A DNA stretch of 64,000 bases from Stenopsyche tienmushanensis (Eukaryota; Arthropoda; Insecta; Trichoptera; Stenopsychidae), in contig WACJ01000430.1 in assembly GCA_008973525.1 (NCBI GenBank), forward strand, positions 62,001-126,000, read 5' to 3'. This document shows positions 1-11,626 of the stretch, piece by piece. Position 1 is the stretch's first letter; every line of letters starts with the position of its first letter. The notes under the pieces are model-generated. The model was given only the letters and a program-made list of their open reading frames with translations. It was not told the origin of the DNA and made no database searches. The position numbers and the translations under genes are program-made.

Positions 1-136
1 TAAAAATGCACAAAGATTCGCATGTAAATTCATTTCCATATTTGGAAGTAATTATCGGTGGAAACAGTTATTTTCCCATATGAAAGGAAATGTCTCCTGT
101 CGGATCCAGAATTAACGAGGCTCACCTAAAAAGGGT

Positions 137-190
137 CAGTTTTAAAAATAACCCCCAGTTTTAAAAGTAAACCCAGTTTTAAAAGTAACT
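137..190. repeat. Short tandem repeat, about 18-19 bp x 3
   Basis: Three consecutive copies of a unit beginning CAGTTTTAAAA and continuing with TAACCCC, TAAACC or TAACT. The copies start at 137, 156 and 174. No function is suggested. Confidence 0.7.
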
Positions 191-304
191 AAAATTTAGC
201 ATTTATTTGTGACATATATCGAGAATGATAATTTTAGCAAATAAGTAAATTTTATGAATGATTTTTCTTGTATCCCGCAGTTTATACACTAGCCTTTGCG
301 AACA

Positions 305-338
305 CGAGAATTCTCGTGTCTCGCTGTTAATGTGTTAA
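305..338 (-). repeat. TTAA-anchored element end (TTAACACATT type)
   Basis: Read on the minus strand, the site starts TTAACACATTAACAGCGAG and runs into a short palindrome, ACGAGAATTCTCGT. The same ten-base start occurs at 11537, 42253, 55240 and 56801. TTAA is the target site of piggyBac-type elements, so this is probably one end of a small TTAA-flanked element. The other end was not found. Confidence 0.35.
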
Positions 339-340
339 CT

Positions 341-2085
341 CGACGCCTAAATTAAACGAACAAATTTAATCGCATTTATGACCAATTTTTATAAGTGAAA
401 AAATATAACAAAAAACTATTTTAAAAAAACCTGGGATCAAATGAGCTGCTATGATAAGTCCCCAAAATACTATTTTTGTTGTTCTATTCATTATTTTAAA
501 ATAATTTTAATGAGTATGTTTCTTATTTTTAAAAAATCATATTACGTTTCCTTTCATAAATGTGCAAATCATTTTTCAATGAGTTTCCTCGAAATTTCAT
601 TGAAATTGAATATTTTTCAATTGATGGATTGCTCATTTCAATCTTTACATTGAGTGCTCTTTAAACAAAGACAATTCTAATTAAGGAAAAAATCCAAGAT
701 TTAGTATCAATTTCAATTATTTGCATCTATTAAATTCTGATTCATGAACTTTAAATAAAACCTTTGAATATTTAATGAAAATATTATCAATCTTTACTGT
801 GATGTGTTAATACATAATATATGGCAAAAGTTTACTTACAACATGACCTTTCATCGCTTGTTGAATCTATTAATTATCTATTATTCTTAAAATTATCCAA
901 CTCCAACAAAATACAGCAAATAAATGGATCAAAGCGACAGGATTAGTTTATGATAATTTTAAACGTAAAGACAATAGGTGTGTCAAAAGGATTCATCAAT
1001 TTTAATCTCAAAACGCGACTTAAAACCCATGTTAAGTGATTCTATGTTCTTGATCGAATATGCCAGGAATCATCCACGTTGAATTACTTAAACCAAATCA
1101 AACGATCACGTTAAAAGTGTACTATGTAATTATCAGAAAAACTAACTAGAAACTTGATGAAAAATATCCAATTATCATCAAATAAAAAAGAGACACATTC
1201 CATCATGATACTGTACATCCGCATATTATTAAAAAATCCCTGAATTGTTTTTGAAAATATTAAATCTGAATTCAACTTATGTCATATTTTTAGTTTGATA
1301 TGTGTTCAATTGAAAAAATAAATATATAATTTTACACTTACATTGTTAATATAATTGATATAATTCCTATTATCAGATATAAATCATTGTGTATAAAGAA
1401 CAAATTACACGTTCTAGATTAACAATGATGAGCTTTCGAGCAAAGCTTATTGTTTTGCCATTGGATACATTTTCCAAAGAATGTTATATTTATTTAATTT
1501 ACAAAGCGAAACCGGATACCTTGAAGTAACTCTCAAGATTTATGATACGCAGTCCAACTTTTCTGTGTTGCTTGTTTCGCTTGACAAATGAGTCCATGCC
1601 ATTATGTTTCCTTGAAAATAATTCAAAAGTACTATCATTCCAGATTTCTTATGAGATTAATTCAGAGCGAAAGCTGGCGCATTTGTCCCCCATTGTTTCC
1701 CAATGATCCCATCGCTAAATTTCAAATAATGCTACACAATACACACCTATTTGAAAATTATACACAGCTTCCCTAATGCTGAATTTTAATACTAAATAAA
1801 ATACTTCAACCCATAAACATTTTGCATATCAAACGAATATTTCTAAAAGCATTGGTACATTGCATTTTAAACTAAAGAGAAATATCATGCATATAATACA
1901 TGAATTTTTAGCTTTAAATACTCATCTAGATTATGTTCTTGATTATATAACGTCTTCCAGTTATCATATCATGATGTCCGTCTCCCATTTAAATACCTTG
2001 ATCGCTTATATGCTTCTAACGAATTCGATATTTAACTCTTTGATATTGATTACAACCGCACTTCAGTGTTCTCATTCAAATAATA
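341..2085. other. AT-rich DNA without a recognisable gene
   Basis: The open frames here (at 441, 1588 and 1860) are short, AT-driven and lack family motifs. The only structure I see is the diverged dispersed repeat at 1067-1158. Confidence 0.6.
1067..1158 (+). repeat. Diverged dispersed repeat, copy 1
   Basis: The stretch starting GAATCATCC and containing AAACGATCACG and AGAAACTTG aligns along about 90 bases with 20770-20860, with scattered substitutions and small gaps. The family is unknown. Neither copy has visible terminal repeats or coding content. Confidence 0.5.
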
Positions 2086-3271
2086 GGTTGTCCCGTTAGT
2101 AATGTCGTTTTTATCTTACTTACTTTTTTATCATCAGTTGTGTCTCAGCCATCCCTTTGATAACACGTATTGTATATTTTGTTAATCGACTAACATCTGG
2201 AGAACGTTATTTTCTACAAAAAAAAATTTTTCAAAAAAAAAAAGATTTTATGCCGAACAAAAAATTAACGCGAAATTGCATACTATACAAATATCATCAA
2301 AAAATTAATGGATCAACTGCAACTAAAAATATTTATGATACACTCAGAAAATCTCCAACAGTTTTTCAATACCAAAGATGGTTTAAAAGTGAAAATTTTA
2401 GTCTATAAAATAAGGTCCGAAGTGAGAAAAAAAGTATACTAAAATTAACAGACAAGCTTGGATACTTCCAGTAAAGTATTCAAATACACTTGAAAAAATA
2501 AGAAAGATCGTAAAACAAGGGGCATGGATATCGCACGACATTACTGATGAGATCAAGGCGGTGCGCGGGAGTACATATCATAATTTAATCGATAAAGAGA
2601 AGAAACAATCGTTTTTACACTATTTTGTGACTGGAGTTGAAAAGTGGCTGATGTACTACAAAAACGCAAAAGACAATGGTTTTCAAAAGGGCACGTAAAA
2701 AAACCAACCTCTTGACCGGGTCTAACAGTAAAAATAGCTCTTTTAAATGCATAATAGGACTTCAAAGGAATAATCTACCATGAAGTTCTTCCATATGGTC
2801 AAACCATAACTAGGGAGATTTATTATTCAAAATTAAAAAGTTTAAAAGTGGTGTTAACTATGAAGAGACCAGTTATAGTCAACTAGCGCCAAATTCTTTA
2901 GCAACATGATAATGTGCGACCCCATAAATCAATGATGACCGAAAACAAATTAAAAGAACTCGATTGGCAAACGATTCCATATCCACCTTATCTCCCTGGC
3001 CTATCCGAATATAATTTATTTAGATCGATGCAAAATTATTTATCGGTGGAAAAAATTATAAACATAGAAGAGGTGAAAAAAGAAACTGATATGTATTTTA
3101 TATCAAAACTTGTTCAATTTTATTTTTCTGAAATAAAACAAAGCTATTCAATAGATGGGAAAAGGTTGCATCTACTAAGGAAAATAAATTGTATCGATGA
3201 AATGATTTAACATTTTTTTTGCTTGGTTTTAACTCTTTCATTTAAAAAACGACATTCCTAACTGGACAATC
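2086..3271 (+). mobile_element. Mariner-family transposon, inactive
   Basis: This is a 1186-bp element flanked by TA at 2084-2085 and 3272-3273. Its imperfect terminal inverted repeats of about 27 bp start GGTTGTCCCGTTAGTAATG on the left and, reverse-complemented, GATTGTCCAGTTAGGAATG on the right. Fragments of a mariner transposase run along it. The N-terminal helix-turn-helix part (about 2247-2405) reads GSTATKNIYDTLRKS and then FQYQRWFKS. The C-terminal half (about 2910-3207) has HDNVRPHKS and WQTIPYPPYLPGLSEYN. Mariner transposases need three catalytic aspartates. The first motif reads TGVEKW where TGDE is expected, the second (HDN) is kept, and the third (SPDL) reads LPGL. With stops and frameshifts between the fragments, the copy cannot make transposase. 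Confidence 0.88.
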
Positions 3272-3273
3272 TA

Positions 3274-6200
3274 TTATGTTGTAATGTTCTCCAAGTTGTT
3301 ATTTACGAGTTTGATAAATTTAAAAATATTTCTGATATTCGTTATTCATACGTTAATTCAATATTTCTATACATTTTCATACCCCTATTTATTAATTGTA
3401 CTTTTCTAAATTACAAATAAATCAATTTTATTGGAGCTTAGAACGACGATACTTTATATATTAATATTACATTACAAAGTGCCATCCAAGATTCCTTGTA
3501 TATGACTTTAGACTTAATTTTTAAGCTTAATTGTTTATTTGTTGCTCTCTAAATACTATTATAAATTATGTCTATATACATTAAAGCACGTCAATCTATT
3601 CACATATCTAGAAAATAATTAATTTACATCTAGTTCCTCTGAATATGTTTTGAAAATCTCAAATGTTTCCCTTATTGATCTATAAACAGCAATATTTTAT
3701 ATCCTTAATGTACTTCTGATTTATTTCTCATGACTAAAAAATAAAGATTACATCCAAAATCAAATCATCCTAAATGAATCACTTTCCGATAGCTAGGGGA
3801 AGAAGATGGAACACACTCAACACCCCCCACCCCCCGGCCTTACGTAACACAAATAGGTATTCTACCCTCCCACATAAAAAAGAAGTATTTAATGGAAACG
3901 ATAAATTATTTCTACGCCAGATCAATAATGAACACTTTCTCATTTGCTCTTCACAAAATGATTTCTTTCATCCATCTAAGTAAAAAAAAAAATCTTTTGC
4001 TATATAATTCCACAAAACAATATTGGAATGTTATTATTGTTAAATTGTTATTTAAAATATTGAATGGTGCGTTTTAGATTTTTTTTTTTTGTATCTACAT
4101 ATTTAAATGAAATATAAAATAATCTAAAATATTAAAAAAAGCAAAAATAAACTAATATTTTTAAGAAAGGTTCTCTTAAAAATATTTCCTTCACCTTCGC
4201 TTTTAAATGTTCTTTAAATTATTCTTTAAAATTGACCGGAATTTATATATTCTAATATTGCCACTCCTTTTCTAGGAAGAGAAGTAATATTACGTACGGA
4301 TATAGGGTAAAATTTTCACATAGTAGAAATGTTGGATAATACATTAAATTCTGATTATTAATCAATACATTGCTGTACATGTTTTTATATACTTTTTGTT
4401 TGGTTGTGCGTTATTTCTGGTTAATTATAGTAATTCGTTATAGTTTAAAAAAATCAAAATTCCATAGACATGGAAACTTAATTTTAGTTTTTATTCTAAC
4501 AGATGAATGTGTGTACTTAAATTCAGAGTTTACTATATGTATTTAGTGTATTGTTCAAACTAAGTGTTTAAATCACAATATGTGTTTAATTTATGCATAA
4601 TGTTTTTATCTAAAATGATAATATTTAGATTATAAGATAAGAGAAACAAGATAATTTAAAAAAGTCATGTAGAAAAAACATTTGTAGCATATTTAAGGAG
4701 ATCTAAATATTAATCTCTGCCATCTCCTAAACAATATAGAGACGAGGTCGGTCAAAACAACTCTCACTAAAATGTTCTCAGACAAAAAGACCTGGCATTT
4801 CATAGTGACTGCAGCTCTATAAAATACCGCTTTGAGTTGGGGTATGCGTCTATGGAAGAACATGAAAGAACTACTGCAGCACCTGGACAGACTGAACAGT
4901 GCTATTTAGCAAACGTTGTATTGCAACCGGATCTATCATATGCTACTTTTATGGAAGTTCGTGCACAGTTCTCCTGAGCTGCATCTGTAGAAATGTTTTT
5001 GTAAAATGTGTATTTATAAAGACGCATTTTTATATTGTTTAAAAAAAGATTTAATAAACATATTGAATTTAAATACAAGATATAAAATTTTCTAAATAAG
5101 TATAATCTACCACACTATTTCATTCTTAATTCACTTTATATTTGGATGTGTCTTATCAATTACATTACTTTATGCCATTTTATTGTGATCTTATACATAA
5201 GCTCTATAATATCATTATTTAATAACGTTATCTACGTAAAATGAACCTTATGTTAAATTTATACAAATATTAGCCAATATTATTAGCTTGAAAATTAAAT
5301 ATGTATTTATATTTCAAACATTGATATTAGAATATGATTCTAATAAATATTTGACAATAAATTTAGTATGTTGCAAAGGTTTTATTTATACATGTATGCA
5401 ATAATACTTCTTTTTTTGATCTTTGATATCTAAAATAATGTAATATTATACTAAACTTCTCAAAATATTATTAATGTAAATGTGCACTAATTCAAACTAA
5501 TGAATGTTGGTAGGAAAATATTTCCAAATACATATCAGAAGATATCATTAAAGATAATATTAATTTTGATAAAATTATCTATTAAATAAATAATATTGTA
5601 ATAAAAGTATCATTTAAAAATACCAGATGTAAAAATATATGAAGTTTTAATTCATTATTATACTTTCTACAATTTAGAATAATTTGGTTCAGTTTCAAAT
5701 GCTAAATTATACATACCTAATCCAGTTTTCAAACAATTAATATATTTTAATAAATAATGCTTAAGAAAAATAGATATATATCTTGATCCTTAACCACAAC
5801 CATTGATATATGAACTTATATTCATTTACTTTCAGAAAAGTTTTGCTATATTTTACTAATACTTACATAATCTTACTAGCGAGTAATGAAATTCAGTAAC
5901 TTTTTAGATATAATTTTAAAGATTTTTAAATTTTCAAAATGGTTTTATGATGAAAACCACCAAATAGATCATATCGTTATTTATTTCCAAAAATCTTCTT
6001 TTTTGTAACGAATGGGAATATTACAGGGACCATTATTTATTTCTTATAGAATTCATGATGATATAATAGTTTAAAATCATCCAACACAATTTGTCCAGGA
6101 CAAAGTAATGTTTTTAAGTCGAATGCCATATTACCAATATTATAACTGAAGAACACAAACTGCTAAAAATTTCAAAGCAAAAATTGAATCACATCCCATC

Positions 6201-9060
6201 TAAATCTATAAAATATAATATTTTTAATAATTCATACAAACGGTTATTTTATACAAATAAATAAATAATAAGCACTAATTTCCTGTTGTAATGTCTATAT
6301 TATGATACAAATGTATCTACTGTATGAAAAATATTAGAACAAGATCATTCTCAAAAAAAAAAAAAACGAAGTTTATGTTATCAACGTTTAATACGTTTCA
6401 TGAGATTCACAAAAGAGAGAATAAATTCTATTCAAGTATTGCAATAACTGTCTTCTTAATACAACATCAATGAAAGTCCCTCGCCTACTATTTTAATAAT
6501 CAACAAAGCATTTTGAATGTTTTAAAGTCAAGCTTGTCGAACTCAATTCCTGTAAATTTTAATAATGTTAATTTACGATTACAAATTATCACACGATGAT
6601 TACAATTTTAATATATATAAGCTATAAAACTACCTACAGTAAAACGTTACTTTTATAACATTATCAATTATTAACAACATAGAAAAGAATGTGATATTAT
6701 AAGACCTTAAAGATGAAACCATCCAATCTTAAATTTGTTTTGGTAAGGTGCATGTTGGCGGAGAGAGTTCTTCAGTTAGTACAAGAGCGAATCTGAAATG
6801 CATGTAACCCCAGTCTAGCAATGCTCTTGCAAAGGAGGAAATAAACTTTTTGTACTCCAGAAAGTCCATTTCAATCAAATCAACATTGTCATCTGTATCA
6901 ACTGCTCAGTCTTTATAAAATCTCCCTATTGAAATGGTTTCGAAAGCGTTCTTTGATACATTCATCTGGATGAATGTATATTATGGATACGAATACATCT
7001 AAGTGAATCTCAGAGGTTATGTTAACTTCAACATTGAACTTTCCTATGAATGGATATTGAAGAATTCCTAGTCCTGCAATGGTCTATTTGTGACTGTATT
7101 ATAATGATATAATAAAAGATTAGTTATTGATCAAAAAAATAAAAAAACGTTAGATTGTTTCTTATATTAAATTTCAGTCATCCAATAGTCAGATAAAAAT
7201 ATCAAATATATAATACAAACATTGATAAAAACTAAATCTTACATAATCAAATAATACATAACAACAAATATATTTATTTCATACAAAAACCTTTCAACAA
7301 ATATAACAATTTGATACATAATAATTTAGTATATTTTATATGTATAACATAATTTCAATTCAACATATTGAACTGCCATATACAAACGTCAAGATGAAAT
7401 GTCAGCTTGAAATCATTTTGGCCAAAATTTCTTTTTTTATTGCCATGTTAACAAAAGATCAAGAAAGAAGTGATATTTGTTTATTTCCATCATAAAATAT
7501 TAAATATTCACAATCAATAGCTTTAAATATTTAAAAATCAGGCCAAATTTAATACTACCTGACAACATATTTTTTTTATTATATGAACAATTAATACAAC
7601 ATTAAAATTTCAAACTGAAGCAAAAATATTCCTGAGCCGTATATTAATAAATTAAATATTTTTAAATCTCAAACGTCATTATACATATAATACACAATAC
7701 GTATAGATATTAAATTCTAAAAAAATTGAAAAAATAATCCTGGATCATTTATCAACTAGCAGGTAATGTAAAATAATTAAATTGGATAATAATAAATATA
7801 TTGGCAAAATTTTATTGGCTTCATACGAATCAAATAAAAATGAAAAAATTTTGAGCCTTGAATCAAAATTATTTTTTAATGCTTCTTATTGACCGATAAT
7901 AAACGTTGTAGAAGATAATGGTTATTTAAAGATGCAAGTAAAATTAATATAATAAAAATAATAAAATAATTACAACAATAATATTTTTTGATATGAATTA
8001 AACAATAATTATTAGCATTCAGTAAATTGTTTGCGTGAATTTAATAAAAAATACTGAGTGTTGAAGTAGATAATAAATTTGTTATTTCGTCCACTTCAAT
8101 GCAATAAATTCAAAGCTAATCTTAGATCCATTTTTACGGAATATCATATGTCTTAACACATTATATGCGGAAGAACTTCGCGCCCGACTATCTTTTGATG
8201 CCGGCAATCTTTCATCCTTGCGCATAAAAAAACGTCTATTTACATAAAATGCCATTACTTTTAAAACAGCCAAGATATTTAAATCTTTTTTTTTTCAAGC
8301 TGAGATATCGAAAGGTCTTTAAAGTTCTTAAACTAATTATAAATTATGTGTAACATTTGCAAATACATATTTTACATTAAACAATGATCACATATATTTT
8401 TAATGCTTAAAATATTTTATGATTGTGGTATTAATAAATTCGACATATCAATCAAATTCATATTTGTTGAATTATGATTAAAAAAACATATTTTATCATT
8501 TAGTTCTCGAGATATTTTGTAATTTATAAATACACATTGATGATTCACATAAAATCACAAAGGTTTGACATGCAAATAAAATGTAGAAACTCACGGAACG
8601 CGATCGAAACAAATATTTGCGTTATAGTTTCAATAAATATGATAAAACATCGCTTAATTACATTTTAGAGACGTTAACCGAAAGATAGCGTAATTTAAAA
8701 AAAATAAGCTTCCCGCAGATAATGACTTAATAGCTATTGTACAGCTATTTAGTGTTTTAATAAATATGCTCTTTGAGAAAAAATACATTATGGTTAATTT
8801 AAATACTGATAACAAATTTTAAGTGTTGTTTGAACGTCCCTCGCGATAGTATTTGATATGTCCACAAATTTGTTGTTTGATTGCAGTGCTATTATTTAAA
8901 CGGAGCTAGCAACATCATGCACAATTTAAATACAATTTTACTCAATGTCCAAATTTCACGACCAGATAATAAATAGTTTCGTAATCTGAATACATTAAAT
9001 ATGAAATTTCGGTATTTTAATGGTGTACCCGTCGATTTCGAACTTAGTCTTTGAGCTACA
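3274..9060. other. AT-rich intergenic DNA
   Basis: No gene can be supported over this 5.8 kb. The open frames at 3774 and 3892 contain low-complexity runs and match no family I know. A less AT-rich patch at about 4741-5000 has no open frame of note. A possible decayed coding patch at 6720-7060 is listed separately. A 63-codon minus frame at 8082-8273 is basic and unrecognised. Confidence 0.55.
6720..7060 (-). pseudogene. Possible decayed coding patch, family unknown
   Basis: On the minus strand two frames in sequence give peptides that look protein-like in composition. One is DECIKERFRNHFNREIL (about 6920-6975) and the other contains DFLEYKKFISSFARALLDWG (about 6800-6860). They are separated by a stop and a frame change. 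I do not recognise the family. The composition is richer in charged residues than random AT-rich translation, which is the only reason to list it. Confidence 0.2.
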
Positions 9061-9118
9061 TTTGAATCAAATATACGTTCGGTGTCGTTTAGTGCGCTAG
9101 TTCATTCGGCACTTCGAA

Positions 9119-10383
9119 ATGAAGCTTCTGTCGGCATTTATGTTGTGCTGCATTTTTGCCAATATCGAGGCTTTGGATGAAGAGCTCGTCCAAGTGTTGA
9201 TATTTTCGAGACATGGAGATAGGACGCCGAACGAGCCATATCCTAGTGATCCTTGGAGGTCTTCAATGTTTTGGCCGGAAGGATGGATGAAGCTGACGCC
9301 CGAAGGAAGGGAACAGATGAAGAATTACGGACGTATGATACGAAATCGATATTTCGATTTCTTGGATGCAAATTTCACCGAGTCTTCGGTGACAGGTGAA
9401 GAGCACGGATACTTCGAGGACGATACAATCGGCTTCGAGCTTCATGAGTGGGCTGTATCCGAAGCAAGCCGTGCCAATTTATGTCACACCTGAACGATAT
9501 GACGACGTTTTCAACGCACACAAAAGATGTCCAGCTTACGATGAAGAGATCGAGGATGTCAAGCGCTCACGGGAAAATCGCGCTGAAGAGGAACAACGGG
9601 CCCCATTGTACGAGAATCTCACATATCTTCTAGGAAAGTCTGTATATTCACTTCAATCCATGGAAAAATTATATTCTATCCTATTCATAGAAAATAATAG
9701 AGGACTGGATTTGCCGAGGTGGACTAGATTATATTTCCCTGAGCCTTTGAGGACTCTTGCTGGTAAATCTCTCGTTTTGGGCGCTTCCACCAAAACGTCA
9801 TCAAGACTGCGATATGGCACCATTTATAAAGATATTTTGAATATGGCCATAAACAGCGGAACGTATAAAGGGCCAAAATTTGTTTATTATAGTGGACATG
9901 ATACTAATTTAGTTGGAATGACGAAAATCTTGGATAGCTATAATGAAGGTCCGCCTGGATTTGCTGCGTCGATGCTCTTCGAAATCTACCATGACAAGGC
10001 GAAACAAGAAAAAAAAGTTAAAATATTCTTCAGGAACGATTTATAAAAGTGCTTTTAATTTGATTCATATTCCAGAGTGTATAAATCCGTGTCCGTTGCT
10101 TAAATTACAACAAATCTTGGATCCGTTCATTCCAAAGAATATAGCAAAAGAATGCAACAGGGAATCTGATTCCAATGACTCAAACGATAAACTTACATTT
10201 TTCGTCGCCTGTTTGGGTTCTGCAGCTATTGGTGCTGTCCTCGTCATCTGTTCGTCCAAAATATTTTCATGTGGATACAGAGATGAAAGTGATGAAAGAC
10301 GCTGCGCTTACATCGAAATAAGTAGAAATGAACCACGATCCAGTGCGCATACAAAATATAATTCTTTAAGGCTAATATATTGA
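9119..10383 (+). pseudogene. Histidine acid phosphatase copy, intronless, two frameshifts
   Basis: This encodes a histidine-type acid phosphatase, related to lysosomal/prostatic acid phosphatase and insect venom acid phosphatases, which hydrolyse phosphate monoesters at acid pH. The start at 9119 gives a signal peptide (MKLLSAFMLCCIFANIEA), and the catalytic RHGDRTP follows at residues 31-37. Downstream come STDTSRT, the PEPLRTLAGKSLVLGAS block and the catalytic SGHDTNLVG (His-Asp at 9897-9902). A cysteine-containing tail follows, then one membrane segment (LTFFVACLGSAAIGAVLV) and a short cytosolic end. Homology runs about 420 codons without an intron but changes frame twice, near 9391 and near 10036. 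A gap appears after GLYPK relative to the family. It is most likely a retrocopy or decayed duplicate; sequencing error at the two breaks is the alternative. AATAAA signals lie near 10500 and 10590, and no poly(A) tract or flanking duplication is evident. Confidence 0.85.
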
Positions 10384-11277
10384 ATCATACTGTGATTGAT
10401 AACAATTAAATAATTTAGATATTTATCGATTTAAAATGTGTTCTAATTTATTTGCTGTGTTTCTCGTCGATCCTTGACATTTATACCATTCGTGTGACAA
10501 TAAATCGAAATTATCGTAATGATTTATGTGGAGCTGTCTATGACCCAAAAGCGTACTGAATCATGCATAATTAGTGTCGTTAAGTAATTAATAAAACCAA
10601 ATTATGAATTTAATATTTATTGCATAAGGGTAAACATTAAAGCTTTTTTAACATAAATTTAACAGTCTTTTTTATATACATTATAAGATTTTTTTTTCTT
10701 TATTTTAATGTTCATCTTTATCGACATTAATGTTAAATTAAATTTAAAAATAATCATAGTTTAAAATTCAAAATATATATTTGTATATATACATGCATAT
10801 GTAATCGATTTAATGTTCATATCTTTTTGTCTGAAATGTCGCCTGAATGATTTACTTTTTTGATTTTATTTTTACACTGTCTGTATATAATTTTTTTATT
10901 TCTGTCTATTAAAATGTGTAAAAATATTGCTTAAAATTATCATTGATTTATTGGCAACTGAAGAATTTGTGCAAATTTTTTTTTGTGGTACATTTAAAAT
11001 CTTATATTCATACGTACAATATCATACATATGTTTTTAAAAAAATGTACTTATCCATATGACGGCGGTCCAAATATTGTCCGCGTTTTTAATAAAAAATA
11101 ATTATTAAAAAATGTTTTTTTTTTATTTAATATAACATCATTTGACTTATTAAATATCTTTTCCATAAAATACATTTAACATTAAGTAACATTAAATATA
11201 CAATCGTGACGATTTGTATGACATTCTTATCGATATTTTATTTAATTGCCTATTTTAACATCCAACATGATCTATTG
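10384..11277. other. 3' flank of the phosphatase copy, AT-rich
   Basis: It contains candidate AATAAA signals close to the phosphatase end, and otherwise AT-rich DNA with homopolymer T runs. No gene is seen. Confidence 0.5.
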
Positions 11278-11626
11278 CAGTGTTTCTCAATCAGGGATCT
11301 CCACGGACCATAAATTGATGTAACCACAACAAAATATTTATAATATTTTCCAATTCGTATAACGTGTCTCACACGATATTGTAGGTTAATCAATTACGAA
11401 ATCATTTGAACTTAATTTTTCATTACATAAAAATTTATATTAAAATAGACCTTATTTAAAATATAAACGAGATTTAAAACCACAATCCAATGTTTTAGAA
11501 TCTAGACATAAAAATAATTATTTTAATTGGCAAATATTAACACATTGACTATTAAATATCAAAAAACCAATGATGATGATGAAACTTTAAAGAGGTCCGT
11601 GGCATCAAAAAGCTTAAGAAACACTG
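11278..11626. mobile_element. hAT-type miniature element
   Basis: This is a 349-bp non-coding element with CAGTG ends. The left end reads CAGTGTTTCTCAATCAGGG followed by TCCACGGACC. The right end, reverse-complemented, reads CAGTGTTTCTTAAGC followed by CCACGGACC. hAT elements make 8-bp target duplications. The flanks ATCTATTG (11270-11277) and ATATTTTA (11627-11634) agree at five of eight positions, as expected of an old duplication. There is no transposase coding, so it is a non-autonomous copy. Confidence 0.75.
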
